A DNA stretch of 64,000 bases. Origin: Tubulanus polymorphus (taxonomy: Eukaryota > Nemertea > Palaeonemertea > Tubulaniformes > Tubulanidae). The stretch's first letter is position 1. Every line of letters starts with the position of its first letter. The DNA lies in NCBI RefSeq assembly GCF_964204645.1, contig NC_134036.1, positions 5,465,600 through 5,529,599 on the forward strand, written 5' to 3'. This document shows, piece by piece, positions 1-11,765 of the stretch. The translations under genes and the position numbers were made by a program. Under the pieces are notes generated by a model. The model saw only the letters and a program-made list of their open reading frames with translations. It made no database searches and was not told the DNA's origin.

Positions 1-1240
1 TTATTTCAACACAACAGAAATAACGAGTTGAAATTTCTTAAAATCACGAAATTTCGAGGCAGGTTTTCGCGTACCAATAGCCAACGCGAAAGTCCATAGA
101 AATCGTGACAACGAACAGATCTCGAAGCCGCTACTGCTACTGCATGCTTCCCCGATCGGCGCGACGGACTAAGCCGCCCGGATATCGGCTGAACTAATTA
201 CCGCCTGGGTTCGACAGCATCCGTTGTTACGATTAGCCCCGCGGTGGTGAGGTGTTTTATTTTTCACGCGCGCGCGCGAGCTAGAAAAGGCTGAACCGGT
301 GGCTACTGTCAAGTGCAGTTATATTTATGATTATTGGCGCGGCGGTGGCCGGCGGGTAAAATTCGTTATCATCGCCGCGCGGTTTACTATGGCTTAACTA
401 CGATGATATATAAACCATTGATGAAACACTTTTTTTCGGCGTTGTAGCCCAACACGAGAAATACGAAGTTCGTAAAGTTTCCTTCGAAAATGAGGGACAA
501 ATGACGAATTTAGAAAAGTTTCCTGTAAGCTATTAATGTTTTGATTCGATGTTTCGACCATAACTTCACATTCTTATCAATACATTGATAATAAGGCTAC
601 TTATATGCATGGATGCGATGTGCACTACGTCATCAATATTGCAGCTTCAAATTAACGATAATTTTGTTGATTAATGAATTTTGACTCGATGTGCACTACG
701 TCATCAAAACTGCCGTTTCAAAACAACAATCGCAATTATGATTTTGGCATTCGTTTCGCGATTAGATATATTTCACAACCCTTATTTCAAATCGAATAAA
801 CTATCGTATATCTTCGGTTGTAAATTTTGAGCCGATGATCTGCATTTCGTCATCAATATCGGAGCTTCAGTGGAGTAAATCACGTGTACGCGCGAATGGG
901 CCGCGAACATGTGCGAACGATGAGCGTGATGAGACACGATATCCATTTTGACACAACGAAATACTAATTAGCCGAGATGTTAATTGACGAGGCAGTGTGA
1001 AGCGATGGCGTCGATTAGTTGATTACCTTTCGCACGGTGTTTGTTCGGTTAGTTAATTATTTAGTAATTTTTTAGCTAGCTATCGAATAGGCGTCTTAAT
1101 GAGAAAAAAATCCATTCCTTTTTACATGTGTTTCAAATGAAATAGTTAAGAGGGTTTAGGCGCATTCTTACAGCGCTAAAATATATACCGCACCAAAACA
1201 AAAATATAACGATATTCACCCCAATACTACTATATCTACT
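1..1240. other. Non-coding stretch with degenerate repeats
   Basis: No exon with convincing splice sites or protein-like reading was seen. The only structure is a degenerate unit of about 100 bp containing GCACTACGTCATCAA. It occurs near 615-650 and 690-725, diverged again near 835-870, and a fourth relative lies near 2,848-2,885. The rest is AT-rich with small CpG-rich islets. Confidence 0.5.
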
Positions 1241-1385
1241 CAAAGCCCTGACCCCTGTTTCGTTCTCGGCAGGTGTGGTGGGTCTGTAACGAACACTCAA
1301 TCGAAATATTCAAACGAAATTTACCAACCAAATTAATAACAGGGTCAATCCCTACAATCCCTATTTTAAGATCCGAAACAAATTT
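1240..1385 (+). repeat. Dispersed repeat R, copy 1
   Basis: This segment of about 120-140 bp contains GGCAGGTGTGGTGGGTCTGT, then ACACTCAATCGAAA, then a stretch ending CAATCCCTATTTT. Near-identical sequence recurs at 41,205-41,335 in the same orientation. Reversed copies lie at 13,790-13,895, 33,890-33,990 and more weakly at 53,860-53,925. It behaves like a short interspersed element or a 3' fragment of a larger one. No terminal repeats or poly-A tail were recognised, so the class is open. Confidence 0.6.
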
Positions 1386-3420
1386 AAACCCTAATCCAAG
1401 ACCACGCCACCTGCACTGCGCGTTTCGTTTGCTTTACTTTGCTTCATCATTTTACTCACCACCTGTACGGAATCGTCCCGGGGGGCACGCGTAAAATGAG
1501 TAAATATCTGAGGCCAGTTGCTCAAATGTTAGTTTAGTTTTACCAGTGATCGTTGGCATAGTGACGATTAAAAAAGTTCGTCGTAACTATACATTGTTTA
1601 TCCGCCGGATATCTTTTTAGCGACTGGCGCCTCGTCAGCGGATTTAAAAGAAAAGAAATTAATTTCAGGCGTTTTGCTGATGAGATATACAACTCGTCAG
1701 AAACAAACTCGATATAGCGATGCGAATATTTTTGTTTTCTAATTATTTCGAAGAGAATCGTCGTCGTTCGAAAATCGAAATCTGTTTTCATGAATTATGA
1801 ATTCATTACGAAACATGAAATACAAACGTCCAGGGGCCGGTTGCATAGCCATGCCTCAGACTTAAGACCGCTGTAAGACCATTTAAGTTCTATGGCCAAT
1901 CTTACAACCTGAGACCAGTCTTAAGATTTAAGACCACTTTTGGACCAGGGGGTCAGTTGCTCAGTGGTTGGTTCAAGATAACCGATGGGTAATTATGAGT
2001 CACTATGCAATTTCAAATGTTACTATGTCAACTATGTATCCACTGGTGGACTCGGACAAACTTTTGAGCAACCACAGCCCCAGGCGCCATTTTAACAAAT
2101 CAAAGTACTTTCCATTCGATTTCTAACCAATAATATCTGATGAAAATTAACCTAATTCCTTTTTTTTTATTCAAAAATCTAATATTCATGTTTTTTGCTC
2201 AAGCCCTACGGAACACACTGTACCTCTGGCATTTCAACAATGGATTTCAATTTTTTACATATACGGCATTTTATCCCTGACATTTCGTGATTACCGCATA
2301 ACATCCGTGTTAAAACTACATCGCGCGCGCATTCCCCGTAACTAGCGTTCATCGTTAACAAAAATATTTTGCGATAACACATAATTTCGAAGCCGGACAT
2401 ACAATTTTTTTACGCTCCATTCATTCACGCTAGATACGACCGTGTATTTTTCGTTTAATTTCGTGATTGCGTAGCAAAACAACGCTATCGCCGCACAATG
2501 CGCGTTCCGGCGACCCGCACGGAGCCCCGGACGACGCCGCGTCGGTTTAGAATATTTGCTTAAAATATCATATCGGGCGCCGAAATAAAAGCGCGCGAAC
2601 AAAAGCTCCATTCGAGCGCGCGAACGCGTCGCACACCCACGGATGTTTTCATAGTCTATATAGCGACTTATCATCGTTTTTTCGGTAACTCGATATTACA
2701 ATTAATTCGATCAATATGACGCATACGGCGGTGAGCTCGAATTTCGACTGCGAGCCGGCTTTTAGGACTCCGTAAAAACCGTTACAAAAATGTTTATAAA
2801 CGTTGATAGTTAATATCCGTGATTCGGAAGGGGCTCCGCGCGAGTCGACGCGCACTACGTCATCGATATCGGCGTTCCGAAATAGAAATCGCAATCGAGA
2901 ATTTAAGTGTTTAATTCGTCTCACAATTCGTACATTCGATTAATTTTTATAACCGCTTTTTTAAGAAATAGTCTAGTCAAACGTAATAGCACACGAGTTG
3001 GCAGTCGTTGCGCTTTTTACCTACATTGCACCTACTTTATGAAATTTGGGGGATTTGTACCCCGAAATATTCTCGAAGCTCGGACACTTTCACCTTTTAA
3101 ATCGCGTCTAAACAACTTTTATTAAAACGTAAAAAATTGTACGCTGTCTTCTTTTTGTCTAATTGTCTACTTCATCTGAAACAGTTTCTGAAATATTTGT
3201 CCAATAAAGTGAAATGATTATGTTACTAGACAGTGGTATAAGCAAAATAAATTATCCATCATTTATGAATGAAATAAACGAACTCAAACGCGAAGAACTG
3301 ATAATAAGATGAAAATCATCCATTATATACTGATTTAAAAGTTTCATAATCGAGAATATTCGTAGAGTAGCCGTGTTAAGCTGGTTTAAAATAAGAAACG
3401 AGACGAGTAGTACTATAAGG
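1386..3420. other. Gene-free stretch
   Basis: No supported gene. Around 1,855-1,945 there are several TTAAGACC-type words. The same degenerate TTAAGACCAG theme returns at 44,440-44,830 and 46,985-47,200. At 2,480-2,640 there is a GC-rich patch, and at 2,848 a further copy of the CACTACGTCATC unit. Open frames here overlap on the same strand and look random. Confidence 0.4.
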
Positions 3421-3427
3421 GTTAACC

Positions 3428-3500
3428 ATTTATTTGACGCACGAGCTTTCGCTTCTAATGTATAGAAGCTTCATCAGGTGAATGAGTGCAGCCAATAGAA
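3428..3500 (-). ncRNA. Hammerhead-ribozyme-like segment, possible Penelope-type element end
   Basis: On the minus strand this reads CTGATGA (3471-3477), then a hairpin of AGAAGC and GCTTCT arms with a 7-nt loop (3451-3469), then GAAA (3447-3450), then a short GC-rich hairpin and GTC (3436-3438). That is the order of a hammerhead core: CUGAUGA, stem II, GAAA, stem III, cleavage triplet. Penelope-like retroelements are known to carry hammerhead motifs in their terminal repeats. Stem III appears to need a bulged G, and stem I is weak by eye, so this copy may be decayed. No reverse transcriptase of that class was found beside it. Confidence 0.4.
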
Positions 3501-4094
3501 AAACAACAGTATATTTAGGTAGACTGACGTTTATTAGAGAGAACTGAGTGACAAGAGAAATTACAAATAAATGATGAGTCACATGATAAGTAATAACTAA
3601 GTGAGTGCGTAGATAATTAATTAATTAAGGAGCAACAAACTAAAACAAATCACAGAGAAATAAATCAAAATGAAACTATATCGAAGTAAAATAAACGGAT
3701 GAGAGCATTGGATAACAAGAAATGGAAGTCCGAGATAAGTCCAGATACAACGAATAACAAACGAAATTACGTTCCGTAGTGGGACATGAATCCTAGATCG
3801 CGATTAGAGCCAAGATAGTATCACCGCGTTGAATAGGTTTTTGTTCCATGATCTCGCGCGAATGCTCGTTAGAAGCGTTCATTTTACGTAACGCGGTCAC
3901 TTTTAGGTCACTGATGGTGCGGTTCGGAAGATTGAAATGTTCGCCGAATCGAGAATGTATGAATCGATCAGAAATTAATTGAAAAATATCTTATATCAAT
4001 TTCGATTGATTGATCTAATCAATTTTTAAATATGTAAATAGTTGGTTTTTATATCATTGCTATTATCTTTTTATTATCATCAAATTATTATCAT
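3500..4094. other. AT-rich, no gene seen
   Basis: AT-rich DNA with no convincing frame. The part to about 3,900 may be the remainder of the retroelement that contributed the hammerhead-like segment, but no protein homology was recognised in it. Confidence 0.3.
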
Positions 4095-4160
4095 TCATTA
4101 TAATTAAAACGTAATTCTCCCCCGGGTAGAGATGACTTGTACGTGGTTTTATACTCGTGT
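4095..4160 (+). repeat. Fragment resembling the SINE core at 29,150
   Basis: The segment TTCTCCCCCGGGTAGAGATG followed by ACTTGTACGTGG and a TATA-rich tail matches, with changes, the central part of the SINE-like element at 28,960-29,290 (TTCTCCCCTGGGAGAGATG, then ACTGATACATG). No B box remains, so it is a truncated relic. Confidence 0.4.
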
Positions 4161-4392
4161 CGACTAAAAAGTATTCATATTCTAGACTTTTCTCAATTCC
4201 TCGGATTAGCGTGAACTTAAGATGAACTTAATGCGTTCGTTTGAATATTACAAATGTTTTCGTAATGAGGCATCCTAATTTTCCGATATTGATTTTCGTG
4301 CGAACCGTTCGTTAGAAGACTAACGAACTTTCTACACGGCGGGCGTTGTCCGCGTTCATCGCAACGATTATAAAAACGGTTGCTATTTGAAG

Positions 4393-4587
4393 TTAAATCA
4401 GTCGTAATACGTGATAGATAACATCTAGTTCGTAGACGCTTTGTGGCGAAGATTCTGGATCTACTTGAAGCGCGAAATATCGCAACAAGTGCGCGGTACG
4501 ATCTTCATCGGCGGTAGAAACTTCGGCCGCACCCGACGAAGCTACCGTTCGCTCATTCATATGCACAGCGTTGATATCCGTTAACAT
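4393..4587 (-). CDS. Candidate small open frame, unrecognised
   Basis: A 64-codon ATG-to-stop frame with a balanced, protein-like composition: acidic and Ser/Ala-rich first half, then a Leu/Tyr-rich C-terminus. It has no signal peptide, no Cys and no motif I can name. An in-frame TAA lies five codons upstream of the first ATG codon block, so the frame does not extend. TTTTATA (minus TATAAAA) lies only about 20 bp upstream of the ATG, too close for a standard promoter. It could be a small gene, a terminal exon or chance. Confidence 0.2.
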   Translation of the reverse strand: MLTDINAVHMNERTVASSGAAEVSTADEDRTAHLLRYFALQVDPESSPQSVYELDVIYHVLRLI

Positions 4588-4821
4588 TCGAATCTTAATT
4601 GGCGTTTTTTATACCCCGAAACCTTTGAACGCCGCGTAGGTCGCGTTATTAGCGGGATCTGCGTTTCTTTTCTTTTTAAATCCCAATTAAATAAACGGAG
4701 GGAGGAGACCGCACGAAAGAACCTCCACCGAAGAATCTCTTTTAATAACAATGATATAATATTAATTTACATTCTTACGAAGCTCCTACGAATTGCTGTT
4801 AATCACGACGTTTAAAATATG

Positions 4822-4848
4822 AAAAATATATATATATATATACATGCA
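4822..4848. repeat. TA microsatellite
   Basis: A short run of alternating T and A, followed by ATGCACATGGCG. Similar TA tracts lie at 17,697-17,742, about 25,967-25,985 and 46,344-46,370. Confidence 0.9.
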
Positions 4849-4964
4849 CATGGCGTATGTATTTTTAAAGCTTAATACCTCGCGCTAGATTAATCACCGA
4901 GCGCCTGTCATATTCATAAACCGTTAATTTGTACTTGTCGCGCGCTTTCGAGGAGATAAGTTCC

Positions 4965-5275
4965 AGTGAGGAAAGGAGGCGGGGAATGGCAGAGGGATGG
5001 GGGAAGAGGGTTGTGCGGAATGGGTAAGGGGATGGGAGGGGATTAGCAGATGGAGAGGGAGAGGGGGAGCAAGTGAGAGAGGGAGAGGGATTAATAGAGG
5101 GAGAGGGAGAGTGAGAGGGAAAGATGGTAGAGCGAGAGGGAGAGAGAGGGAGTGAGAAAGAGGAACAGCAATAGGGAGAGAAAGAGGGAGAAGAGGGAGA
5201 GCAAGAAGGAGGGAGAGAGTCGGGGAGAGTAAGAAAGAGGAAGAGCAAGAGGGAAAGAGGAGCGAGAGGTTTTAA
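4965..5275 (+). repeat. Polypurine GA/GGGA tract, about 300 bp
   Basis: The plus strand is almost pure purine, made of GAGAGGGA, GGAGAG and AAGAGG words with few pyrimidine interruptions. The long Ser/Leu/Pro-rich frames on the minus strand are artefacts of this composition. Such tracts can adopt triplex (H-DNA) structures and are replication-slippage prone. Confidence 0.85.
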
Positions 5276-7530
5276 CTTTCAATCAATATTACCACGACGA
5301 TCATGCATCGGTAAAAATATAGCTTTTGGGTCGTGTGTGACCAGCGCGTGAACCTGTGCGCATAGACACGAAATGCGATAGGAGAAAATCCACCTTTCAT
5401 CTTCGCAAGGCGATCTTTAGAATCAGATTCCAAAAACGCGCTTTGATATCGAATCGGCGCGAACGCCCGATTTTATTAATTTTTTTTTTTTTTTTTAGAA
5501 AAAAATGCGTAACGTAAGTCAACGATTACGTCGTTTAGTCGAACGTCAACGTGGCGTTGTAACGTGTACGATGAAACGACATCCGATCCGAACGACGGCT
5601 CGAATTTCGCGCATTTCGCGAGAAAAAGACTAATCGTTTCTGTCGGCATTCGATATTCATATTTTCAATCGGAATGAACCTTCGACCGATTGAATCGACG
5701 CGTTTTTTTTCCCTAAATCACGACACGTGTATAGATTAGATAGATAGAAAGATAGATTAATTGCTAACAAAATTTGCAAATTTGCGAAGAGCAAAAGCCA
5801 GTTACAAGATACTTAGTTATACAAAATACAGACAATGAAAATTGACGGTACATACAATTGGTGGATGCGCTACGAGTGCTTTATCTGGCCTTTATAACAC
5901 TGCACTTAGGTAACAAAGTATCTTAAACATTTATTATATATAAAATGAGGTTTTTGTTTTTAATTTTACTCAAGTTGTACAAAATAACTCTTTAAAAATG
6001 TATGCGATGTAGGATTGTTTATAAAATATCGCTTGGCATACTTCCTGCGCTGGTCATTGAAAAAAAAGGACAAATAGATATAAAGCGAAATTCATCACAT
6101 AAAAGAACGGGCCCGGTTACCGCGAAGCGTCTCGACCTTCGTCGAGGCGCGGAACGGATCCGGTTGTGGATTAAGACGGCGGTAAAGCGATGGCAAAGCG
6201 TCTCGGGTTTATCAATCAGCTTTTGAGATGAGAACGTTCGATTCGAATACGCGTTTACAGCTAAGAATCGGAAAATAATCCGACTCGTCGCCAGATGGCG
6301 CTACTAACAACTAGGGTCCCGTTTATGTTTTTAGAAAGCTTTTATTTTCGAAAATAAACATGATTATTTTTCCCCTCCATGATATGCGATCGAAGTGGTA
6401 GGAGTGTAAAAAACCTATCTCTAAACAAGATGCCATCGATTAAGCTAAGCGTAAATGTAAAAAATGTATGATATAATATATTAGTATCGGCCATTATCAA
6501 CTATCTGCAGTCTGGGCAGTCTTAATCGCTACTATAATTGTTTATCATTAAAAAAGTATTTCTGCAAGATATTCATCGGCAGACTTTTAAGGAGTGATGT
6601 CTACACTTGACAATTATCTTCAGAACTTCGCCGGAGCCATTTCCAATCGAAAATGAACTACAAACGCCAGCCATTAGACATTTTATCAGCGCGCTTGCAA
6701 AAAAAGCATATCGTCTAACACTTCGCTGAGACATTATTATTTGAAAATGAACTAAGAACATTATATTATGTTAAATATTCTAGCAGCTTACTTTTAAAAA
6801 CCGATCGCCAACGATTTACATATTGTGACCACCTCAGACAACGAACTACAAACACCGGACATTCTGTCAACACATTTTCGATAAATGATCGCCCACACTT
6901 TACGTCTTTACGTGCGTTCAGTACTTCGCCTTTTTATTCGGAAATGAACTACAAACACGCGGTATTGAGAATTAATCAACGCACTGAAAAACTGTTCACT
7001 TCGACTTGAGAACGGAACGAGATTGATGATAATTACAACGCATGAATCGATAAATTATTTCGGTAGATTTTCGGCTACCGCGTTCGTGATTGATGCTAGC
7101 GAATCTGATGTAACCTATACGCTTTCCACAATCGCGAGTGGAACCCTCCACTGTAATCTCAGCTGCGGCGGCGTTTTATATCGCGCGATCTATAATCGCT
7201 ATCACACATCAAACGGACCGGAGTATCGATAGAAGACGGCTCGGAATAAAACGATAAGTCGACATTTCAATCAACACTGACGCGAAACGAAGAAAAACGA
7301 CTTCTGAAAATTATAACGAGCCCCGAGGCGGAGAGCGAGCGCCGGAGAATCGAGCGGGTAAAAATTAAAACTAATTACTTAAACCAATAAAAAATACAAC
7401 GTTTACGATATAACGAGATCTGCTTCGATTAAACATCGTTCGTAAATCGTGTCGGTAAAAAAAGAAAACAAATGAAAGTTTTAGCAAAAAGTAATGGGTA
7501 ACTTCTGACTCTATATATAACTTAAGTAAT
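5276..7530. other. Gene-free stretch with degenerate repeats
   Basis: No supported gene. A T17 run lies near 5,480 and a GATA-like tract at 5,735-5,758. From about 6,560 to 6,970 a diverged unit containing GAAAATGAACTACAAACACC recurs about every 100-120 bp (near 6,648, 6,740, 6,838 and 6,940), which looks like an old tandem array. Confidence 0.4.
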
Positions 7531-8056
7531 TCTGTATAATTATGATTAGTTACTAATGACGACCTTCTCATTCTCAAATAACTTCAACGATTTAGAGAAA
7601 ACTATGATTAATTACTTAATGACTACCTTCTCATTCTTAATAACTTGAACGATTCAGTAAAATTATGATTAGTTACTGATGACGACCTTCTCGTTCTCGA
7701 TGACTTCAACGATTCAGTAAAATTATGACTAGTTACTAATGACGACCCTCCCATTCTTAATAACTTGAACGATTCAGTAAAATTATGATTAGTTACTAAT
7801 GACTACCTTCTCGTTCTCGATAACTTCAACGATTCAGTAAAATTATGATTAGTTACTAATGACGACCTTCTCGTTCTCGATAACTTCAACGATTCAGTAA
7901 AATTATGATTAGTTACTAATGACGACCTTCTCGTTCTCGATAACTTCAACGATTCAGTAAAATTATGACTAGTTACTAATGACGACCGTCTCGTTCTCGA
8001 TAACTTCAACGATTAGGAAAATTATGACTAGTTACTAATGACGACCTTCTTATTTA
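7531..8056 (+). repeat. 60-bp minisatellite A, array 1
   Basis: About nine head-to-tail units of 60 bp containing GATTAGTTACTAATGACGAC, then CTTCTC, then AACTTCAACGATTCAGTAAA. Because the unit is 60 bp, the minus strand gives an artefactual 20-residue repeating frame, which is not a protein gene. Sister arrays in the same orientation lie at 21,705, 40,335, 42,865, 52,755 and 60,590. Confidence 0.95.
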
Positions 8057-8059
8057 CTA

Positions 8060-8884
8060 CGTATCCACAATATATTTCTAGATCAAACGGGATTTCCTAA
8101 TGGCTACTGATATATTTCAAAATCACAATCGTTGCAATAGGGACTTGTTGGTCGCCGATAAGTAATCGATACCTGGTTCCAGAGTGTTTACATTAAACTG
8201 TTTATATTTTGACTGGTTCGATAATCGACTCGAAGGAAAGAAACTCTAATCGATCGCGGGGTGTTTAATTTCTTCAGTGTCAATTATAGAAAACAACCAG
8301 ACACAGAAATACTACAAATCGAATCGTTTTTAGAACTTAAACCGTTATAGCCGCGAGTTACAGCGTCGTCGAAGTCGCGGCCGTCGCGGCGTAGATAAAT
8401 ATTAGCAGTTCGGCGTTTCGTTTTGTCGAGCGAATATCGCCGAACGTGTTCGGTTACGAAGCGCCGGTTCGTTTTTCTTAGCGCGACTCGTGCGGTCGGT
8501 AATTGTGTGGAGTCGGCGGATAATTAACCGATCGATATCGACTCTTAGGTTTAGTTATTTAGGCGGTTACGCGCGCGCGCAGGTGTTCGGTTGTAGCTGA
8601 TCTTTAATTTCGGGTTTGGTTACGGGATTTGACTTTTGTTCCAGTTTCACAATATTGTGCGGTTGATTGACTCTCCTGGCTCGATTTTTGCAGCGCCCGA
8701 GAGATTCTCAAAATTGAATTCAAAAACCACCCCGACAGGTCACAAGGAATACCTGATTTTCATCACTAGAAGATTTTTAGGTCTAGATATTCTTTGTCGT
8801 GTTTTCTTGGTTTCTTGTCGATGTGGTGGGATTCCTATTCCGGGGGATGAACTCTACAATTATATAAATCAAGCTTGACTGCAG
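8060..8884. other. No gene seen; CpG-rich patch
   Basis: Bases 8,340-8,600 are CpG-rich, including a GCGCGCGCGC run near 8,570, and could be an old promoter-like region. No TATA box, initiator or coding exon could be tied to it. The open frame at 8,636-8,878 has no splice boundaries or recognisable motif. Confidence 0.35.
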
Positions 8885-9270
8885 GCCAAGTTCCACAGCT
8901 ATGTGGGTTCATTTTGACTTTGAATCCAGTTCCAGAGCTACGTGGGTTTAATTTGGCTCTAGTTTGACTCTAGTTCTTCCACAGTCATGTGGGATTTATT
9001 TGACTTTTCGACTCCAGATTTAGTTCCACGGTTGCGTGGGTTCAATTGGACTCTTGGCCCAGTTCCACGGGTTTGTGGGCACAGTTTTGTGGATCTAATT
9101 TGTCAATGGATCCAGTTACCCAGTTGAGTGCGTTTAATCTGACTGGATCCAGTTCCAACTGTTGTATGCATCCAGGTCCAAAGTTGCACGGGCTTAATTT
9201 GACACTGAATCCAGTCCCACAGTGGTACGCCTTTAATTTGTCCCTAGATCAAGTACAGCTCCGGCGTAAA
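8885..9270 (+). repeat. Degenerate tandem array, about 55-60 bp units
   Basis: Repeats of the theme CAGTTCCACAG, GTGGGTTTAATTTG and ACTCTGGATCCAG, six or seven copies with much drift. Related words (CCCAGTTCCACAGTTGTG) reappear in the inverted repeat at 28,485-28,600. Confidence 0.7.
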
Positions 9271-9894
9271 GGTTTATAAGCACGGGACAGCTTTATTTCC
9301 AACCGGTTAACCGGCATGATTATAGGCGCTACGAAAATAAGCGTGAAATATTGTCCTCCTCGATGACATAACGCGCGATACCTGTCACCGGCTTGACTAT
9401 ACATACGGCCCCGGTGCGGCCATTCACACTACACCGCCGCGGCGTTTGACGGTAATCAAACCCACGCTGAATACATCATCATCACGGCGTTATACCCGTC
9501 ATCGGCGGTGCGGAGAAGCCATCGAACGATCGGTCCATCTCGGTCGTTCGGTCGGTCGGTCAGTTTTGCGTCGACGCGGACGAAGCTAATTCCGATGTCA
9601 TTTTCAGTTACGTCGGTCATTATACAACTAACGACCGTGACTGACGTGTGTAAGGAACGCGCTTGTCAGCAGTGCGGTCATTAGGGTATTTTTGTACCGC
9701 AATAATCGTGCTAACGGCTCGAGTCCTTTAAGAACTATTCGTGTTATCGCTATAGTCGTGTTTTGCGTTCTAAAAGAGGTTCCTTTTCTTTCGAATTTTT
9801 AACTTGAAATAGATATCGTTAGACGTGTTGTTTCATAAGATAGTTCATGGTAATGGATTCATGTTTATTTACGTAGAGTGTCCATTGCTAAAGA
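9271..9894. other. No gene seen
   Basis: Moderately CpG-rich from 9,400 to 9,620, with a GGTC/GTCG run near 9,545. No coding exon was recognised. Confidence 0.35.
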
Positions 9895-10180
9895 TCTTAA
9901 AAGGACCGAATTGAGGATTCCCGAGGAAGACCTTCACCCGACTGAATCGAGGATTTCTCCGGGAGATACCTTCACCCGACAGAATTGAGGATTTCTCGGG
10001 GAAGACCTTCACCCGACAGAATTGAGGATGTCCCGGAGAAGACCATCACCCGACCGAATTTAGGATTTCCGGAGATATACCTTTACCCTCCAGGTATGGG
10101 GATTCCCGTGGTAGACCTTAAGATCTTCGCCTGACAGAATTAAGGATTCCTGCGCCGAAGATCTTCACCCGAACGAAAGT
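9895..10180 (+). repeat. Tandem array of about 50-bp units
   Basis: Five to six units containing ACCTTCACCCGACAGAATTG and AGGATTTC, with increasing divergence toward the right. No coding sense. Confidence 0.8.
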
Positions 10181-10499
10181 TCACCCAACATGTGCCGTTA
10201 TACGTGCGCATGTAAGTAGTCCGTAGCTCTAACGAATCGGTGGCATTAAACCGGAGATTAGACTGGTATTAAATACCGTTGATTAAAACACATCACGCGG
10301 CCGCCCACTGGCGCGCAGTCGAGCATACGCGGCCGCCTCCGGATGAAATATTACGCGTAAGAAAATAAATGCTGGTTTTCGAATCGGTTAATCGAAAACG
10401 AATTGAGCTGTATGTATGTGATTACGGTTTCGAACCCTAGACAACCAGCGGGGTCAATTATGGACATCCACACGTAATACAGAATGGGGTACCCGCAGT

Positions 10500-10540
10500 A
10501 CTACTGTGGCAATCGAGGATTCCACGTATGGCAGGCGAAG
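10500..10540 (+). repeat. Dispersed motif TGTGGCAATCGAGGATTCC
   Basis: A short word also found at 17,968-18,000, 27,190-27,225 and 56,729-56,765, and reversed at 27,795-27,832. It is usually followed within about 15 bp by AGG and CGCT. The family is unknown. Confidence 0.5.
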
Positions 10541-10699
10541 ATCCGCCAGGCGCGCTAGTAGATAGTTGGTCGTCCACGTTATATCGCCAGTACATGCTCA
10601 TCCGCGTCAGGTTTGCCGCAAAAAAAAAACTTGCGGCACCGATCAGATCGCTCGTTGTATAATCGACGAGAAAACAATATAAACGGCGTATCTAAACGG

Positions 10700-10775
10700 G
10701 CTAGTGTGGCAGGGTTTCGTGCCGTGGCTGAGCCAGGTTTGAATCCCTGCCGGGGGAGGATGGCAATCGATCGAA
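10700..10775 (+). repeat. B-box-containing dispersed element
   Basis: Contains GTGCCGTGGCTGAGCCAGGT, TTGAATCCCTGCC and GGGGGAGGATGG. The middle resembles a pol III B box (GGTTYGAATCC). The same module forms both arms and the centre of the palindrome at 30,939-31,053. It is not a foldable tRNA as it stands. Confidence 0.5.
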
Positions 10776-11504
10776 TTTACTGAATTGCAGGGAGCTAAAT
10801 AAAACTCACTAGGAAGTGTCTCTCTTGGCGGATATTAATATAATTTATGCGATATTGAAGACGCACAAATTAACTTCAAGGTCGCATAGGTTTTATGGAA
10901 AGTTACGCTAAAAATTACTTTAAAATACCGACAATGAAAGGGATCTAAATGGAAATTCATGAATCGAAATTTATACTTGCGGTTTTAGTTTTCGAATATA
11001 AAAGATAATGGTTGCAATATAAACCGCAACAGTCTTCTCGTATCCGCTTAGTCAGCGAAATTGAATAAACTATATCGCGTTTCAGGACGTGTTCTGGATC
11101 GCGTATCTATCTATAGATTACATAATTTCCGTTGTAAAAAAAGTATTACCGAAGATGACTTTCTACGGTCGACATTTCGAAATACACTACTAGTTAAACG
11201 ATCCCATTCGGACTCATCTTTCCATTTTTCATTTGTTTTGTCCGTATTTACCGTATCATCACTACAAAACGGACTAAAAACCATACAGGAAAGGGTACAC
11301 AGTACTCAACGGAAATATGGACTGTTTCAGCGAGACATTGCGCTTGGTAAACTCCGTCGACTGAGGTTTAGATTCTGTATCAAGTGAATACAATACAATC
11401 ACTACTACGATGATACTTAAGTAAAAAAAAAAACGTGAAACTGTTAGAATAGGGAATAAACAAGGTATTAGGCGGTATCGCGGAATTGTCATTTTTCCTG
11501 CGCA
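10776..11504. other. No gene seen
   Basis: AT-rich. The 108-codon frame at 11,061-11,387 has no splice sites, signal or motif, and is overlapped by another open frame on the opposite strand, so I do not call it. Confidence 0.3.
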
Positions 11505-11765
11505 TTAGTCCTGGCCTGCCTGGTCAACGAAATACCGGGTTCGAATTATGTCTGGTCTATCTAGGAATTCAAAACGGTATATTATCTCGTCCTTTTTCCG
11601 GTCATCGAAATACCGAGTTCGAATTTTGTTCGAACATTTTGGAAAAAAAAGTCTATCTTGTCCGCCCTGGTTAACGAAATACCGAGCTCGGTTTTTGATC
11701 AAACAATTTGAAAAAAAAAAACTTAGTTCATCGGGGCCGAATAGCGAATTCGAGTAACGAACTAC
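11505..11765 (+). repeat. Degenerate tandem repeat, about 70-80 bp units
   Basis: Three to four copies of the theme CGAAATACCGRGTTCGAATT preceded by a CCTGG or TCATCG word. GTTCGAATT is B-box-like, suggesting tandem copies of a tRNA-related element. The frames through it on both strands are repeat artefacts. Confidence 0.5.

Noticed and set aside
1660-1715. Second hammerhead motif (CTGATGA followed by GAAA)
   Set aside because: No stem II pairing between the two core words and no stem III.
7803-8009. 20-residue repeating protein frame on the minus strand (also at 21,751, 40,499 and 43,000)
   Set aside because: It is only the translation of the 60-bp minisatellite; the same frame appears in every array, with no start context or splice sites.
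10295-10340. Two NotI-type GCGGCCGC sites 33 bp apart
   Set aside because: Likely a by-product of local CpG richness; no further structure.
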